The notes below the pieces were generated by a model. It worked only from the letters and a program-made list of their open reading frames with translations, was not told the origin of the DNA and did not search any database. The position numbers and the translations under genes were made by a program. 64,000 bases of DNA, taken from NCBI GenBank assembly GCA_001599755.1, contig BCHX01000001.1, positions 1,178,001-1,242,000 of the forward strand. The letters are read 5' to 3'. This document shows, piece after piece, positions 31,304 through 43,316 of the stretch (position 1 is its first letter; each line of letters begins with the position of its first letter). Source of the DNA: Gliomastix tumulicola (taxonomy: Eukaryota > Ascomycota > Sordariomycetes > Hypocreales > Bionectriaceae).

Positions 31304-32010
31304 GGTGGAGGGCTTCGGGATGGCCAGAGAGAGAGAGGGAGGGAGGGATGTGTGGTGTTGGTAGATCGTGGAGAGGGAGTAATGTATCGAGGTATCACGT
31401 CAATGGTCAATGGCGTATGGCTTGGGCTCGGCACACCTTTAATATCACACGTCAAAAATGTCCCGAATACCGACTCCCCCGTCCATCTCCGTGCCCAAGC
31501 CTGCCTGACGATGCCATGACGCGACGCCGGGGAAGCAAGACACCGCACAACTCGTAGAGTTTCCCCAACTCGCTGCCCCACGCCGGTCTTCACGCCGACT
31601 CTGCAGGTGCCCCTCGTCTCGCTGTGGCTGTGGGGGATGGGGACGCCTATACTAGAGACACTAGGGCCTGAAGCCTTCCCCTGTGCAGCGTGCCCCCTCC
31701 CCCAAGGAAACCCCCCTTTCTGCCCCTTCTCTCCACACCCACGCATCAGACCACCAGCCGGCTTGGACACCGACATTGTCATCACCAGACCACTTTCCCC
31801 CTCATCTCTGCATCCGAAGCGTCTACCCTGGTGGATCGGCCCCCCCTCGGCCTGAGGACGGGAATGTGCCGGAGCCGGAGGTGATCAGGGCGCTCGGCGG
31901 GACGTCCATAAAGGCAGCTTCACTGCCATATAGCGGCCTCCCTCGCATGCCATCGGGGAAGCACCGTATCAGACGACTGTTTGACTCACCTCCTTTTCAA
32001 TCATATCACA
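31304..32010. promoter_or_regulatory. Divergent promoter between aldolase and D-2-hydroxyacid dehydrogenase
   Basis: 707 bp separate the two divergent starts. Several CGG triplets cluster at about 31871-31900 (two CCGGAG copies spaced by 6 bp and a CGGCGGG), which could bind the nearby Zn2Cys6 regulator. This is inference. Confidence 0.35.
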
Positions 32011-33142
32011 ATGGCTGGCAAGAAGCCCGTGGTCCTCCGGATCGGAGAGGATATCAAGTACAACCACGATTTCTACAGCAATGAGTTCCTGAAGCGCTTC
32101 GACGTGGTAGCAAACGAGGAGCCGGACAGAGAATCATTCATCAAGGCGTTGAAAGAGAAGAAGTTAGTCAATACCAGCGGGTTCTAAATCTGCTTGCCAC
32201 TGAGACTGACTGACCAAACCCCCCCCCAGGTATGGCGACTTCTCAGCCATCTACCGCCCTCACTTCCAGACCGGCGGCGAGATGGGCCAGTGGGACGACG
32301 AGCTCATCCCCCTCCTCCCTCCCTCGGTCCGCATCTTCGCCTCCGCCGGCGCCGGCTTCAACTGGGCCGACACCGAGGCCCTGGGCAAGAGAGGGATCTG
32401 GTACGCCAACGGCGCGGGCGCCTCGGACGAGGCCGTCTCCGACACGGCCCTCTGGATGATCCTGTCCGTCTTCCGCAACTTCTGGGGCTGCCAGCGGGCG
32501 GCGCGGACCTGCGACCCGGAGCAGTTCCTGGCCATGCACAGGCTCGCCGGCGGCATCTCGTGGAACCCGCGCGGCCACGTGCTGGGCATCGTCGGGCTGG
32601 GCAACATCTCCAAGTCGCTCGCGCGGAAGGCGAGGCTGGCGCTGGGCATGCACATCCACTACTACGACGTGGTCAGGAGTCCGCCCGAGGTCGAGGCTGA
32701 GCTCGGCGCGACGTTTCACTCTACGCTGCACGGCCTGCTTGCCGTGGCGGACTGTGTCAGTCTGCACACGCCGCTCAACAAGCACACGCAGGACCTCATC
32801 AACAGGGAGGCGTTTGCCGCGATGAAGCAGGGGGCCAGACTGGTCAACACATCGAGAGGGCAGGTCGTCAACGAGGAGGCCCTGATCGAGGCCCTCAAGA
32901 GCGGCAAGATCTCGGGGGCTGGGCTGGATGTGCACTATTACGAGCCGCAGGTGTCCAAGGAGCTGGCCGCTATGGATAATGTGGTGCTAACAACGCATAA
33001 CGGTGGCGCTGCCATCACGACGAGAGTCAACTTTGAGCTCAACGCTATGAAGAACATCCTGCAGGTCGTCGGGGATGACGGTAGCTACCAGGCAGAGCCC
33101 ATCACTCCGGTGAATGGGGCGAGCTTCCAAGCCGCAGTGTAA
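32011..33142 (+). CDS. D-isomer-specific 2-hydroxyacid dehydrogenase, spliced, 354 aa
   Basis: Exons 32011-32162 and 32230-33142 (1065 nt). The 67-bp intron opens GTTAGT and ends in a poly-C tract with CAG. The family oxidises or reduces 2-hydroxy/2-oxo acids with NAD(P). The nucleotide fold is marked by LGIVGLGNISKSLARK near residue 175. The catalytic set follows: Arg in VNTSRGQVVN (about 260), Glu in LDVHYYEPQ (about 290) and His in VVLTTHNGG (about 310). It resembles glyoxylate/hydroxypyruvate reductases more than phosphoglycerate dehydrogenases because it lacks a regulatory ACT domain. Next to the aldolase and erythronate-dehydrogenase-like gene, it could reduce an aldolase product such as glyoxylate or pyruvate. 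Probably cytosolic. Confidence 0.9.
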
Positions 33143-33414
33143 GAACAGAGGACAGAGAGAAGAAAAAGAAAAAGAAAACGATAACATGATAGACAATAGA
33201 CTCACACATATAACTCTAGGTCCTAAAAGCTTTGATCTATTACTTTAAATCCAACAGAATGAGAAAAAAAATGAATGGACAGACTGCATGAAGAGGCTTC
33301 AACAGCACCAACAGCACCACAGTACAATGTAATAGAACGACGGTCTACACTCGCCTCAAGCGACCATCTCGGTTTGTAGTCGGAAGAGACTCTTCTCCAT
33401 AGACGACGAAAGCA

Positions 33415-36400
33415 TCATGCAGCGCCGTCTAGCCTTTGCGCCTCGCACATCTTGGCATACATGCCGCCCTTCTCAACCAGCTCGCTGTGCGCCCCGGCCT
33501 CGACGATCTTACCAGAATAGAAGACAAATATGCAGTTGGCATCGCGGACTGTCGAGAGACGGTGCGCCACCGCAATGGTGATCCGGTCTCCGGACGACGC
33601 CGCCTCCATCAGGGCGCTCTGGACCAGCTTCTCGGACTCAGTGTCGAGGGCACTCGTAGCCTCATCCAGAAGAATGACCTTGGGTTTGCGCACCAACGCC
33701 CGGGCGATGGCAATACGCTGGCGTTGGCCCCCAGAAAGCTGGCTGCCACTCGTCCCGCATGGCGTATCGAGGCCTTCGGGCAGCGAAGACACAAAATCCC
33801 ACGCATTCGCTGCCCGACAAGCGTCTTCCAGCGCCTCATCCGATGCCATCTCCTCTCCGTTCAAGTCTGGCGCTCCTTGAGAGATGTTCTCGCGGATCGT
33901 TCCTGGGAAGAGTGTAGGTTCTTGCTGGACAAGAGAGACTTGCTTGCGATATAGGAGTGGGTTGATAGACGAGAGGGGACCAGAGGAGTCAAGTTCAATG
34001 GTGCCGCTTGTTGGGTCGTAAAAACGTTCCAGGAGCGAGATCATAGTACTCTTTCCACACCCGGAGGCACCAACAAAGGCCACGAAGTCACCCTTTTGAA
34101 TCTTCAAATTCGAAGTTAGTATGCACACACACGCTGGCCTTGTAGAGAGATAGGGAGGAGATGATTCATATCGTTTACTTACTGAAAGAGACACCCCCTT
34201 GAGGACTTGATTGTCAGGTGCCAGAGGATACGAGAACTTGACGTCCTGGAAGTCGTACCCGGAGCAGCCCTGCTCAGGCCCCTTGTCACGATTATCGTCG
34301 GTCTCGCGGACGGTCCCTTCCAGCCCGTCAAGCCAGAAGTAGTAGTTGGCGGCTTGGTTTGCCTTTGTGAAGCCTGTCGCCTATCAGCAATTTGCACACA
34401 CACACACACCCATGTTGGAGTTATGGACTCACTGCTTGAGAAGCTGAAAGCCAGCGCTGTGGCTTGGCCGGAAAAGTAGACGCCCATGAATGACACAATG
34501 AACTGGTAAAAGGTAATATCCCCGTCGTTGATCAACTTTGATCCCCACCTATCCATCTTGTCTGTCAGTTTTCATTTCTTAGTGTGATCATCACAAAGGA
34601 AGACTGACCAGAATCCCAGAGCCAGGACGAAATACTCAACAGACTGCGTGAGCGAGAACCACGTCATCATGTGAAACATGGGCCCGGCGGACTCTGCAAT
34701 CGCACGATCGAGCTCGTCGACGTATTTTCGCAGCACAGTACTCTCGATAGCGAGCGAAGAGACGGTGCGGATGGCCATGACAGTCTCCGAAGCCACTGAG
34801 GCGCTCGCAGACATTCTCTTGCCGATATCCTCGTCCATCTTGGTCTCGAGCCTCACACGCGCGTAGCCACCCACCATCATAGGTGGAAGACCCGCGAATA
34901 CTCCCACTAGACCCAGTTTCCAGGATACAGCGATGGCGAGGACGCTCGACGCGAAGACGTTTAGGACGGACATGATGATGATGGCGACGGTGAAGCCCAT
35001 CAGCTCGAGGATGGCCTGCGGGTAGGAATCGAGGCGGCTGATCAGTGCGCCTACCGTGTTCTCAGATCGGTCGAAGAACCTGAGATCCTGGCGGAGGAAA
35101 GAGTCCAGAATCTCCCGTCGCATCTTCCTGCTCAGAGCCTACGATAGGAGACAGTTAGATTCATTTGTCACCCCCACAGAGACAGAGCATAGACTCATCG
35201 AAAATGCTAAGGGGCATGGAAGCACTTACCTGTGCGATAGTGTTGGTCGACCAGCCCATAAAGAAGTATACAACGAGGATTCCGAGTGACATGACAAAGA
35301 ACATCAGGGAGATGAAGTTGCCTCGAGCGACCATGTCCTCGGAGTTGAAGACAGTCATGATTTCACCCAGCAATAGGGCCTGTCCCGGGTTTACGGCAGC
35401 TGCATTGGAGTGAAGTCAGCATGAGTTCTCGCTTATGTGTACCGAAAGTGAGAGAACTAACCTCCGGCGATGCACGTAGCCATTGTGATGGTGAACCAAA
35501 ACCAGATCTCCGGCGTTCCTTTCAAAAGCTTCCAGACATTACGGATAATGCCCGATTTCTCGTACAACTCATGGTCTTCGCGGTCCTTGAGGCTCGCCAA
35601 GTGGTGCGTCTGGGCTGTGTGCACCTTGGCAAGGGACTGGACCGGTTTGACGTGATCGCCGTTCTGTTCCGAAGAATCCTCAGGCGTGCTTGTGTCTTCC
35701 GCCGAGTCATGGGTCTTCTCGGCATGAGCCGGTGCGAGGTCCTGAGCTTTGACAAGGGTGGCATAGATGCCGTTCCTCGCCGCCAGCTCCTCATGGCGTC
35801 CTTGTTCCATGATCTTTCCCTTGGACATGACAACAATATTGTCTGCATGTCGGATGGTCGCAAGCTTATGGGCAATCACGATCGTCGTTCGGTTCTTGGA
35901 AGCACTGTCGAGGGCCTTCTGGACGATGCTTTCCGCGTGCGGGTCGAGAGCGCTTGTCGCTTCGTCGAGGAGTAGGATCTTGGGCTCGGAAATGACACTC
36001 CGGGCAATGGCGATGCGTTGCTTCTGCCCGCCGGAGAGGAGACCTCCTCTCTCGCCGATGCGCGTCTCGTAACCCCGTGGCAGGCTCTGGATGAAGTCGT
36101 GGGCAAAGGCAAGCTTGGCCGCCTCTTGCACGCGCTGCATCTGGTCTTCTCTTGATGCTGCTTCCCATGGGGTGCCCACAAGGCCGTTGGCTATGTTCTC
36201 GAAGACACTGCCGTTGAAGAGGACGGGTTCCTAGGAATGTCAGATCGTCAAGCGCCACATTTATGAGGAATATGTCAGTCTCTTCCTACCTGCTGAACCA
36301 AACGGACGTTTGTCCGGAGCCATCTGAGGTTGAGCTGACCGATATCCGTTTCGTCCAAAGAGATGCTGCCTGCGCTGGGATTATACCACCCTTCGAGAAG

Positions 36401-37983
36401 GCCGATAATCGTGCTTTTCCCGGAGCCTGATGGTCCCTGATTTTGCGCTTTGTTAGTCCTTCATGTTATAAATTGAGAACCGTATAGATGTTTGCTTACC
36501 ACCAGTGCCGTGACCTTGCCCGCGGGGATCTTGAGGGTAAAATCCTCCAGGACAGGAACATCTGGACGTGTAGGATAACTGAAGTGAATGGACCTCAGGT
36601 CGATGACGCCAGTGGTATTGTCAGGCCTGTCTCCCGACTCGTCAAACGGGTCGATCTCGGATTGGCGGTCAATGAGTGTGAATAGCTCGGAAGCTGCGGT
36701 GGCTGCACGGCTGAATGTCATTAGGTTCGGCATGACTTGCATGACGGTATTTGCAGCCATGATAACTGAGAAAAGCACCCTAATCATGTTGTCAGTCGCA
36801 AGATTATCGTGAAGAGGCCAGATATCCCAGTCGTGGCCCAAGAAGAGAGGATGATGACTGACACAAATACGGTCCCCAGGTCCTGGATCTCGCCGCGAGC
36901 GAGCATGGCAATTCCCTGCCAGAAAGCCAGGCCCATGCCAGCATAAACGATGAAATACTGGCCACCGAACACAATGCCATAGAGCCTGTTCTTGGCCATG
37001 CCTCGCGTGTATGCATCCTGCAGATAAGCATCGTACTTCGCCATCACCCTCGGTCGAAGGCCAAAGGCGTGGATGGTGCGAATCCCTCCGAGGATATTCT
37101 CCGCGTAGCTGCCGGCCTGGGCGTACACCTGCAAGATTTTGGTCTCAATCTGAGCGTCGATTCCACCAGCCGTTCCGACGACAATAAGAAGCACCGGGAC
37201 CATCCAGATAAGGATCAGGGTCAGCTTCCATTGCGTGACCAAGGCGATGATGAATGCCGCTAGGAAAGTTGAGACGGCTTGGACGACGATGCCGAGCTTC
37301 TCCGCGATGCCGGATTGGATCAGCTTTCCATTGGTAGTCGCCTGCTGGGCGATGGAACCGGAAGCGCCCCGGTCGTAGAAGGCTATCTCTTGGCTCAGAG
37401 CGGCTTTCAGATAGCTCTGCCTGACGTTGCGGGTGAGGTGGAATGCCACGTAGGTGAAGAGGGAGGCGTAGATGTAGTTGGTCACGAGCCGAACGATACC
37501 TATGTAGACAAAGTAAAGCCTTCGTCTGAATCAGCATGTGACTTCTTATCCAGAGGGACACTGACTGATCTTACGCCGAGGTTTGCACGGCGGACATGAA
37601 GTTATCCGGCATGGAGTCCGCATCGGAGAAGCTGAAGTCGCTCAGAAGTGTCAAGAAGTTTCCCATGACGAGGTTGACCATGGCAAGAGCAACGCCAGAG
37701 GCAATAGCAGCCACGACTGCGATGAGCTCGAGAATGTAAAGCCTGGTATCACCAAAGGTGAAGACTCTCTGTCATTGGACAGTTGGACACCGTCAGCATT
37801 GCCATACCCTCCACGAGCGATGCGCTTGCTAGGCCTTCCAGTCACACTCACCAGGAGGCCGTTTGTTCCTTTCCTCTCAGATGACTCCCCGCTCTCTTTC
37901 TCGGGTCTGACTAGATTTTGAGTATCCTCCGAGACCTCGGCAGACTTCTCGACCTCTTGAAGCTCGAGAGTGGTGGGGGCCAT
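33415..37983 (-). CDS. ABC-B full-length multidrug exporter, 11 exons, 1289 aa
   Basis: Exons 37983-37852, 37768-37575, 37519-36864, 36779-36500, 36436-36290, 36230-35462, 35399-35230, 35138-34611, 34548-34433, 34373-34183, 34101-33415 (3870 nt). All junctions are phase-consistent. The layout is membrane domain, nucleotide-binding domain, membrane domain, nucleotide-binding domain, as in fungal pmd1-type exporters. NBD1 has Walker A GPSGSGKST at an exon start, signature LSGGQKQR and Walker B ILLLDEATS. NBD2 has GASGCGKST, LSGGQRQR and VILLDEATS. Q-loops (LVQQEP) and switch His (IAHKLAT, VAHRLST) are present in both, so both ATP sites look complete. It lies in the plasma membrane and exports hydrophobic compounds. 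A Zn2Cys6 regulator is divergent from it across 731 bp, which suggests drug- or metabolite-responsive control. Confidence 0.93.
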
Positions 37984-38714
37984 CTTGTCGGCCTACCGTC
38001 AAGGACGAAGTGAAGGGGAGAAAAGGGACAAAATGAGATAAATGCTGAGGTCTTCAAAGATGATTAAGGAGAGACTTGAAAATAACACAAAGAGAATAGA
38101 GAAGGGAGAACAAGGATCGATCAAAGGTGCAGGAATCAGTACTGGTGTTGTCTTATGGAAGGCCCTTCTCTCCTCCTCTCCCTTGCCACGTCCAAGATCA
38201 GGAGTACAAAGATTCAGGGCACAGCCCCCTGATCTTATTCCAGCCGATGATTCATCGGAAGCCTGGAGGCAGCCCCGTCCGGCTGTGTCATGCAGTCCTT
38301 TCCGGCGGGTAGGACCGCGTCTCAGAGGATATCGGCGGAGAGCGGAGCCTCCGAAGCTCCGTATGAGATGGCCTGAAGGCGGGCACTAAAAACAGCGCCG
38401 GCGATCATCAAATTCCAAATTCTGGGGGTTAATCAGGGGGCAACAGCGCTGAATAAGCCCCAGCTTGACGCGTCCAGTTCGGAGGTTCGCAGCCTCCGAG
38501 CCCCGTGCATCCGAGCTCTTCGACATCCATCCCCCTATCATTGCGCCTACTCTTCGGAGCCAAACCTGCCCATCTACGCTCCGATACCTGCACATCTCTC
38601 CATCTCATCTCTTTCCTCTCGAGGACGACAATACCACCCAGCCAATCAAGATCAACCAATACTCGACGCGTGTGCTGCAGGCAACCCCACCATATCCCCC
38701 CTCGTTGGCTACCG
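37984..38714. promoter_or_regulatory. Shared promoter of exporter and regulator with CGG/CCG inverted repeats
   Basis: CGGAGG at 38480-38485 pairs with CCTCCG at 38493-38498 (7-nt spacer; CGG-N13-CCG). A second element, CGGAG at 38343-38347 with CTCCG at 38357-38361, shares the core GCCTCCGA. Inverted CGG triplets are the classic target of dimeric Zn2Cys6 proteins, so both are candidate operators for the divergent regulator. Confidence 0.55.
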
Positions 38715-41448
38715 ATGGAAGAACCAGACACGTCAATCTCGTCCTCACGAGGCGAGGAAGAGGAAGAGCAGACTGCCTTTGCGGCTGAGAAATTGGCGGT
38801 CAGTATGCACCTCCTCCCATGGATATCATGAGCATCCCACTGATGTACTCTGCAAAAATAGTGTCATCGATGTCGCCAGCGAAAGGTGAGGCAATCTAGT
38901 TGATGGCAAGATGGAAGAGGGTGTCTAAGTCGCTGCCTAGGTAAAATGCGACCGGGGCAGCCCGTGCTCGCATTGCGTCAAGGCCGGGATGCAATGCTCG
39001 TACGCAGCAGGCCCCAAGCCCAGGGAAAGACGGCAGAGAGTCATGGTCTCGACGACGTAGTAAGCCATCCAACATTTATCTAACACCTGCGCCGGCCGGA
39101 AGAAGCTGTGCTTTAACGTCTTGCCAAGCGACTCAAAACTAGATGCGATATCGCGGAAGATCGATGAGCTTAGCCTGAGAATGAGCCAGCTGAGCCATGG
39201 GCCGCCGAATAGCAGGGCCTCTCAACCCTTCGAACAGGCAGACTCTGGTCATCTCAAGGAGCACATTTCATCCTCCGCTTTCGGGCCTACTCCGTCCTCT
39301 TCTTCTATGGTGTCTACGCCAAGCCATGAAGCTCCTGCGGACCATTCCGCCAACGAGAGCAGTCGCGATGGGCATCTCAACAATCTGTCCAAGGCCGAGT
39401 ACGAAGGCGAATCGTCACTCTTCGCACACGCCGTGTTTGCCACTCGCTTTCTGCAGAACGCGATCAACAACACGACCAACCCGGAGGTAGCAAGTGAGAT
39501 GGAATCTGTCCTCGAAGGCCTGAGGGCCGCAGTCCGGTCCGGGAAACAGCAGTCCGATGCACTGGACAGGCTTTACCCGCGCGCCAGACCACTACCTCCA
39601 GGGTCAACGACACGCAACCTCCCTCTGCCACCCATGGACAAGGTATTCGCGTGTCTGCGCATGGCGCGAGAGTGCCCCCAAGTGGCCATGCTCTGGCTGG
39701 GGGACTTTATCAAGCCGGCTCAGTTCACCGATTACTTCATCAAAGTCGTGTCGCCTGGCCCGGCCACAGAAGCCGACTTGCTCATCGTGCACTGCGGTCT
39801 CTTTTGGTTATTTTGCGAATGCTCGAGAGTCGTCACGGATGAGATAACAAGGCAGGATTATAACGAACAGGCATCTGTATGCGAGGCGAATCTCGAGACG
39901 ATGCTTGCCAACCTCTGTTTCCATCAGCCAACAAATCTGGACGTGGTATACGCGATGGGCCTGGCGGTAAGTAGGCTTACTCATTTCATTGACGAACGGC
40001 AAGAAGATCGTGTTTTCTTGACTAATGGTTCTTTTATCCCAGTCGCTATATTGCCTCCAGAAGAACAAGCCGTCAGCTGCATGGAACTTCATCAGCGCGG
40101 CCTCGCATACGATACAGGCTCTCGGCCTGCAGCATAATGCGCCCGCAGGCACTGAGGAGCCCGGAGAACGATCCCAGAAGAAGAACCTTTTCTGGACCGT
40201 ATATATGACCGAGAAGATGCTGTCGCTCCGCCTCGGCCGCTCATCCACCTTCCGAGACCAGGATATCACTCTCACTCGTCCTGGCGTCGAGCGCTCCCAT
40301 GGGTCCTTCTTGGCCGAGCTGGCTCCGGGGTGGATCAGCATGTCGAGCATACAAGGCCGCATATACGATGATATTTACAGTCCAGGCGCCCTTATGCAAC
40401 CGCCCCATGTGCGGACGTTTCGGGCCCAGGCTCTCGCTTCGGAGCTGAAAGCCGTCATGCAACGTGGGGAGGAGATCCATGTGAGTTGACAAGCCAATAT
40501 CAAGAAGCCAGGTTCCGCTGATCTCCTTGGATATGAGGCAGAATGGCTAATCAGACAAAGGACCTTTACGGAGGAGACAAAGGCCACGTGCTCGGACTGG
40601 ACTACCACGAAATAGCGAGGTATTCGGATAGAGTCATCGGGCTGTCCATGCTGACTCTCATCTACCGGAGCATCACCCCAGAGAAACCATCAGGTTCAGC
40701 CTTTTGTCAAGAATGCATTGATGCTGCCAGGAACACCCTCCGGGAACATGATCGATGTGTCGCCATGATCACCAAGGCTGGCGGCAAGATGGTGTACCTG
40801 GAAGCATACATCAACTGGTTCGTTCGAGAAGCCCATATTCCCATACTTCATGGTCCTTACCATGATTGACCTGAGATATGCAGGACCATCACTCACTCCC
40901 CGTTCACGCCCTTCATCATCATGTTCTGCCACGTCATCGAGACGGCCAAGGCCTCGGACCTTGAGCACATGAGACGCTTCGTCGAGACGCTCCAGTCCAC
41001 GTCCACATCCCGCGCATACAACATGTGTCAGAAGCAGATGCGTCTATTCAAGGCGCTGTACGACGTCGCTGAGAAGTACATCGAGGTGAAATCCCGTGTG
41101 TCTGGCGGTGTGCAGGGTGGTACGATATGGCCAACGGCCCGGCAGCAGCAGCAGCAGCAGCAGCAGCATACCAGTGCGTTCCCTGGCACCAGTTCAAGCA
41201 GCTTCGAGTTCGATCCGTTGGGCACCGGCATGATTGGCGGCCCAAGTGCTACGACTTCTGTAAATATCGGCACAGGTCATCTGCAGGGCGAGGCCAGAAG
41301 CGACGGGATGGGGCTTGAAGACGGATCATCGGCGATACAAAACACCATGTTTGGGGATGCTGACATGGAGATGGATCTCTCGGGCGCCGAGCTCTGGGAT
41401 TGGTTCAACAAGAATCAATCCATTATGAGGATGCTGGAAGACGCATGA
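38715..41448 (+). CDS. Zn2Cys6 transcription factor divergent from the ABC exporter, 7 exons, 780 aa
   Basis: Exons 38715-38798, 38862-38885, 38941-39059, 39129-39966, 40043-40480, 40543-40817, 40884-41448 (2343 nt). The start gives an acidic leader (MEEPDTSISSSRGEEEEE). The zinc cluster is split over exons 2 and 3: the 24-nt microexon encodes CHRCRQRK, and exon 3 continues VKCDRGSPCSHCVKAGMQCS. A coiled-coil-like segment (SRKIDELSLRMSQL) follows. The fungal-specific domain spans about residues 230-600, with KKNLFWTVYMTEKMLSLRLG in the middle. A polyglutamine run (CAG repeat at about 41143-41167) lies near the C-terminus, which is acidic (GDADMEMDLSGAELWDWF), probably an activation region. 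It shares a promoter with the exporter and is its likely regulator. Confidence 0.9.
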
Positions 41449-43316
41449 AATGGAATGGCCGTTTGGTCGGTCACAAGGGAGCACAATAGAACCTGATGAT
41501 CCCGCTGGAGGTGCGCCTCTGACGAAGAAGGATGCCTGATCTACATATCCATTTGCAATACTAAAGTAATCTGACCTTCGCATTTCCCTGTTTCCTTTAG
41601 TTATGCCGCCTGATGAGGCTCGAACTGGTTGCCAGTCATGGCTAGGCCAGGAAACAATGGATCTCAATGCAACGCCGAGAGGTGGTCAGAACGTCGATCT
41701 CCTTCCCAACACGTCTTCATCGGCTCATCCTCTGCCCTCCGGGAATTTTCCAGCGGCAGCAACAGGCTCAAGTTTAGCGCCACTGCTTAACTGAACAGCT
41801 CAGCAGGAGTCACGCCCGCAAGCAACCCCGCAAACCCTGACGATCATTCTTCTTGCCCTTTCAGCTTCCCTCCATCGGGCCCCTATATTTAGACGAGTTC
41901 CACGTGTAAGCCCGCAGGGCTTTTGCCGGACACGCGAGACCAGACTGAAAGAAGAAAGTCATAGTTCGCCCGGCCAGGCCAGCTAGTGAGGCGCTCGGAA
42001 GTTTGAGTCTCCGGACATTTCGGATCGGGCAGACTCCACGTCGACAACACACCCCTGGACGGCCGATTTCAACGCCGATGGGATCGGCTTCCCGTAACAG
42101 ATACCAGTGCAGTAGCTTATGTCATAGCTGAGCCTCGTTACATTGAGGCGACATCGTGAATCGAAAAGCCTTGGTGCTTGAATGCGGGCTCAGCTGCTTC
42201 GGGCGAACGTCGAGCCGGCGGGCTGATCGCTCCGTCTGGCGAGGCAGAACGAGAAACGACGGCTTTCATGCGTCAGTCACATTACATAAAGCACTCATCT
42301 CGGAAGTGTGGCTCGCTTGACAATCAGCAGCGGTCTTATTTCCTCCGTTGAATAACGTAGATCGATGGGCCTCGAATTAATACGAGTGAATACGGGTGGC
42401 ACAGCTTCCAGCTCTGCAGCCATGATGCGAATCCTTTTCAACAGCTCAATGGGAAGTCTATGAGGAATCTGAGAAGTTCCGAGACATTATGGGCGCTTTC
42501 ATAAACCCTCTCACTCTCTCCGCTCCCTATGCTGGAGCGACGGTCCGACGACGAGAACGCGAGCGGCCAGGCCTAAAAAAGTGCCTGACTCGGAGCATCT
42601 CTTGGCGATGTGTGAGGGGTCGACCAAAAGCAGATCAGCAGTCAGCATCGCCAATCTGACAAGTAATCATGCCGGTAGAAAAAAAAAAAGGCCGATAGAG
42701 TCTCCGGGAGCTGCTGCCAAGCGCGATGTCCCGCGTGCCGATGGGGTCTGGGGGATACCCGAGCGCTTGGCAAGACAGAAGAGTTAATCGGGTATTCCCT
42801 GCCCATGGGATGGGAGCCGTCCCCGATCGCATGGCTTTCCTGACTTAGCCTCGTGGAGTCACCCTGACCGGTTGAGCTGAGTGCTGTGATGTGAGCTGTG
42901 AGGATCGATGCCGTTACTGGCTAAAGGTGGCGATGAGTCTTGAAACAACGACTCTATGAGGTATACAAAGCGGGTGGCCACGCAGACGTTCAATCACATG
43001 GCATGGCTACCTCGCCTTGAGATGCCCATCATCATCTTGAGAGTATCACGGCACGTTTGGTCTGTCAAGTCAGAGCGGATAGAAAACACTCCGAACATGC
43101 GACATCACTTGAGAATCTACTCAAATCAGAAGTCCATCAGGTAATCCTTCTTGAATGAATCGATAGCTGCAGTGCCATCAGAAAAGTATAAGAAGGAGGC
43201 GTGCCTCCCCTCAGAGCCATCTCTCTCAACCAGCAACAATCATCACACTCATCTCCCATCAACAACAAGCCAACTCAACCACAATCAACACCAGGATCCA
43301 TCCTACCTCAGCAACA
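41449..43316. other. Intergenic, no supported gene
   Basis: About 1.9 kb with no credible frame on either strand. The last 150 bp, CA-rich (ACAATCATCACACTCATC and similar), are the presumed leader of the secreted peptide gene. Confidence 0.5.

Noticed and set aside
34394..34410. CA dinucleotide run
   Set aside because: Lies inside an intron of the ABC exporter and is too short to be notable.
41600..41680. Second tRNA-like B-box (AGTTCGAGCC on the minus strand)
   Set aside because: The A-box-like word is too close and the arms do not pair.
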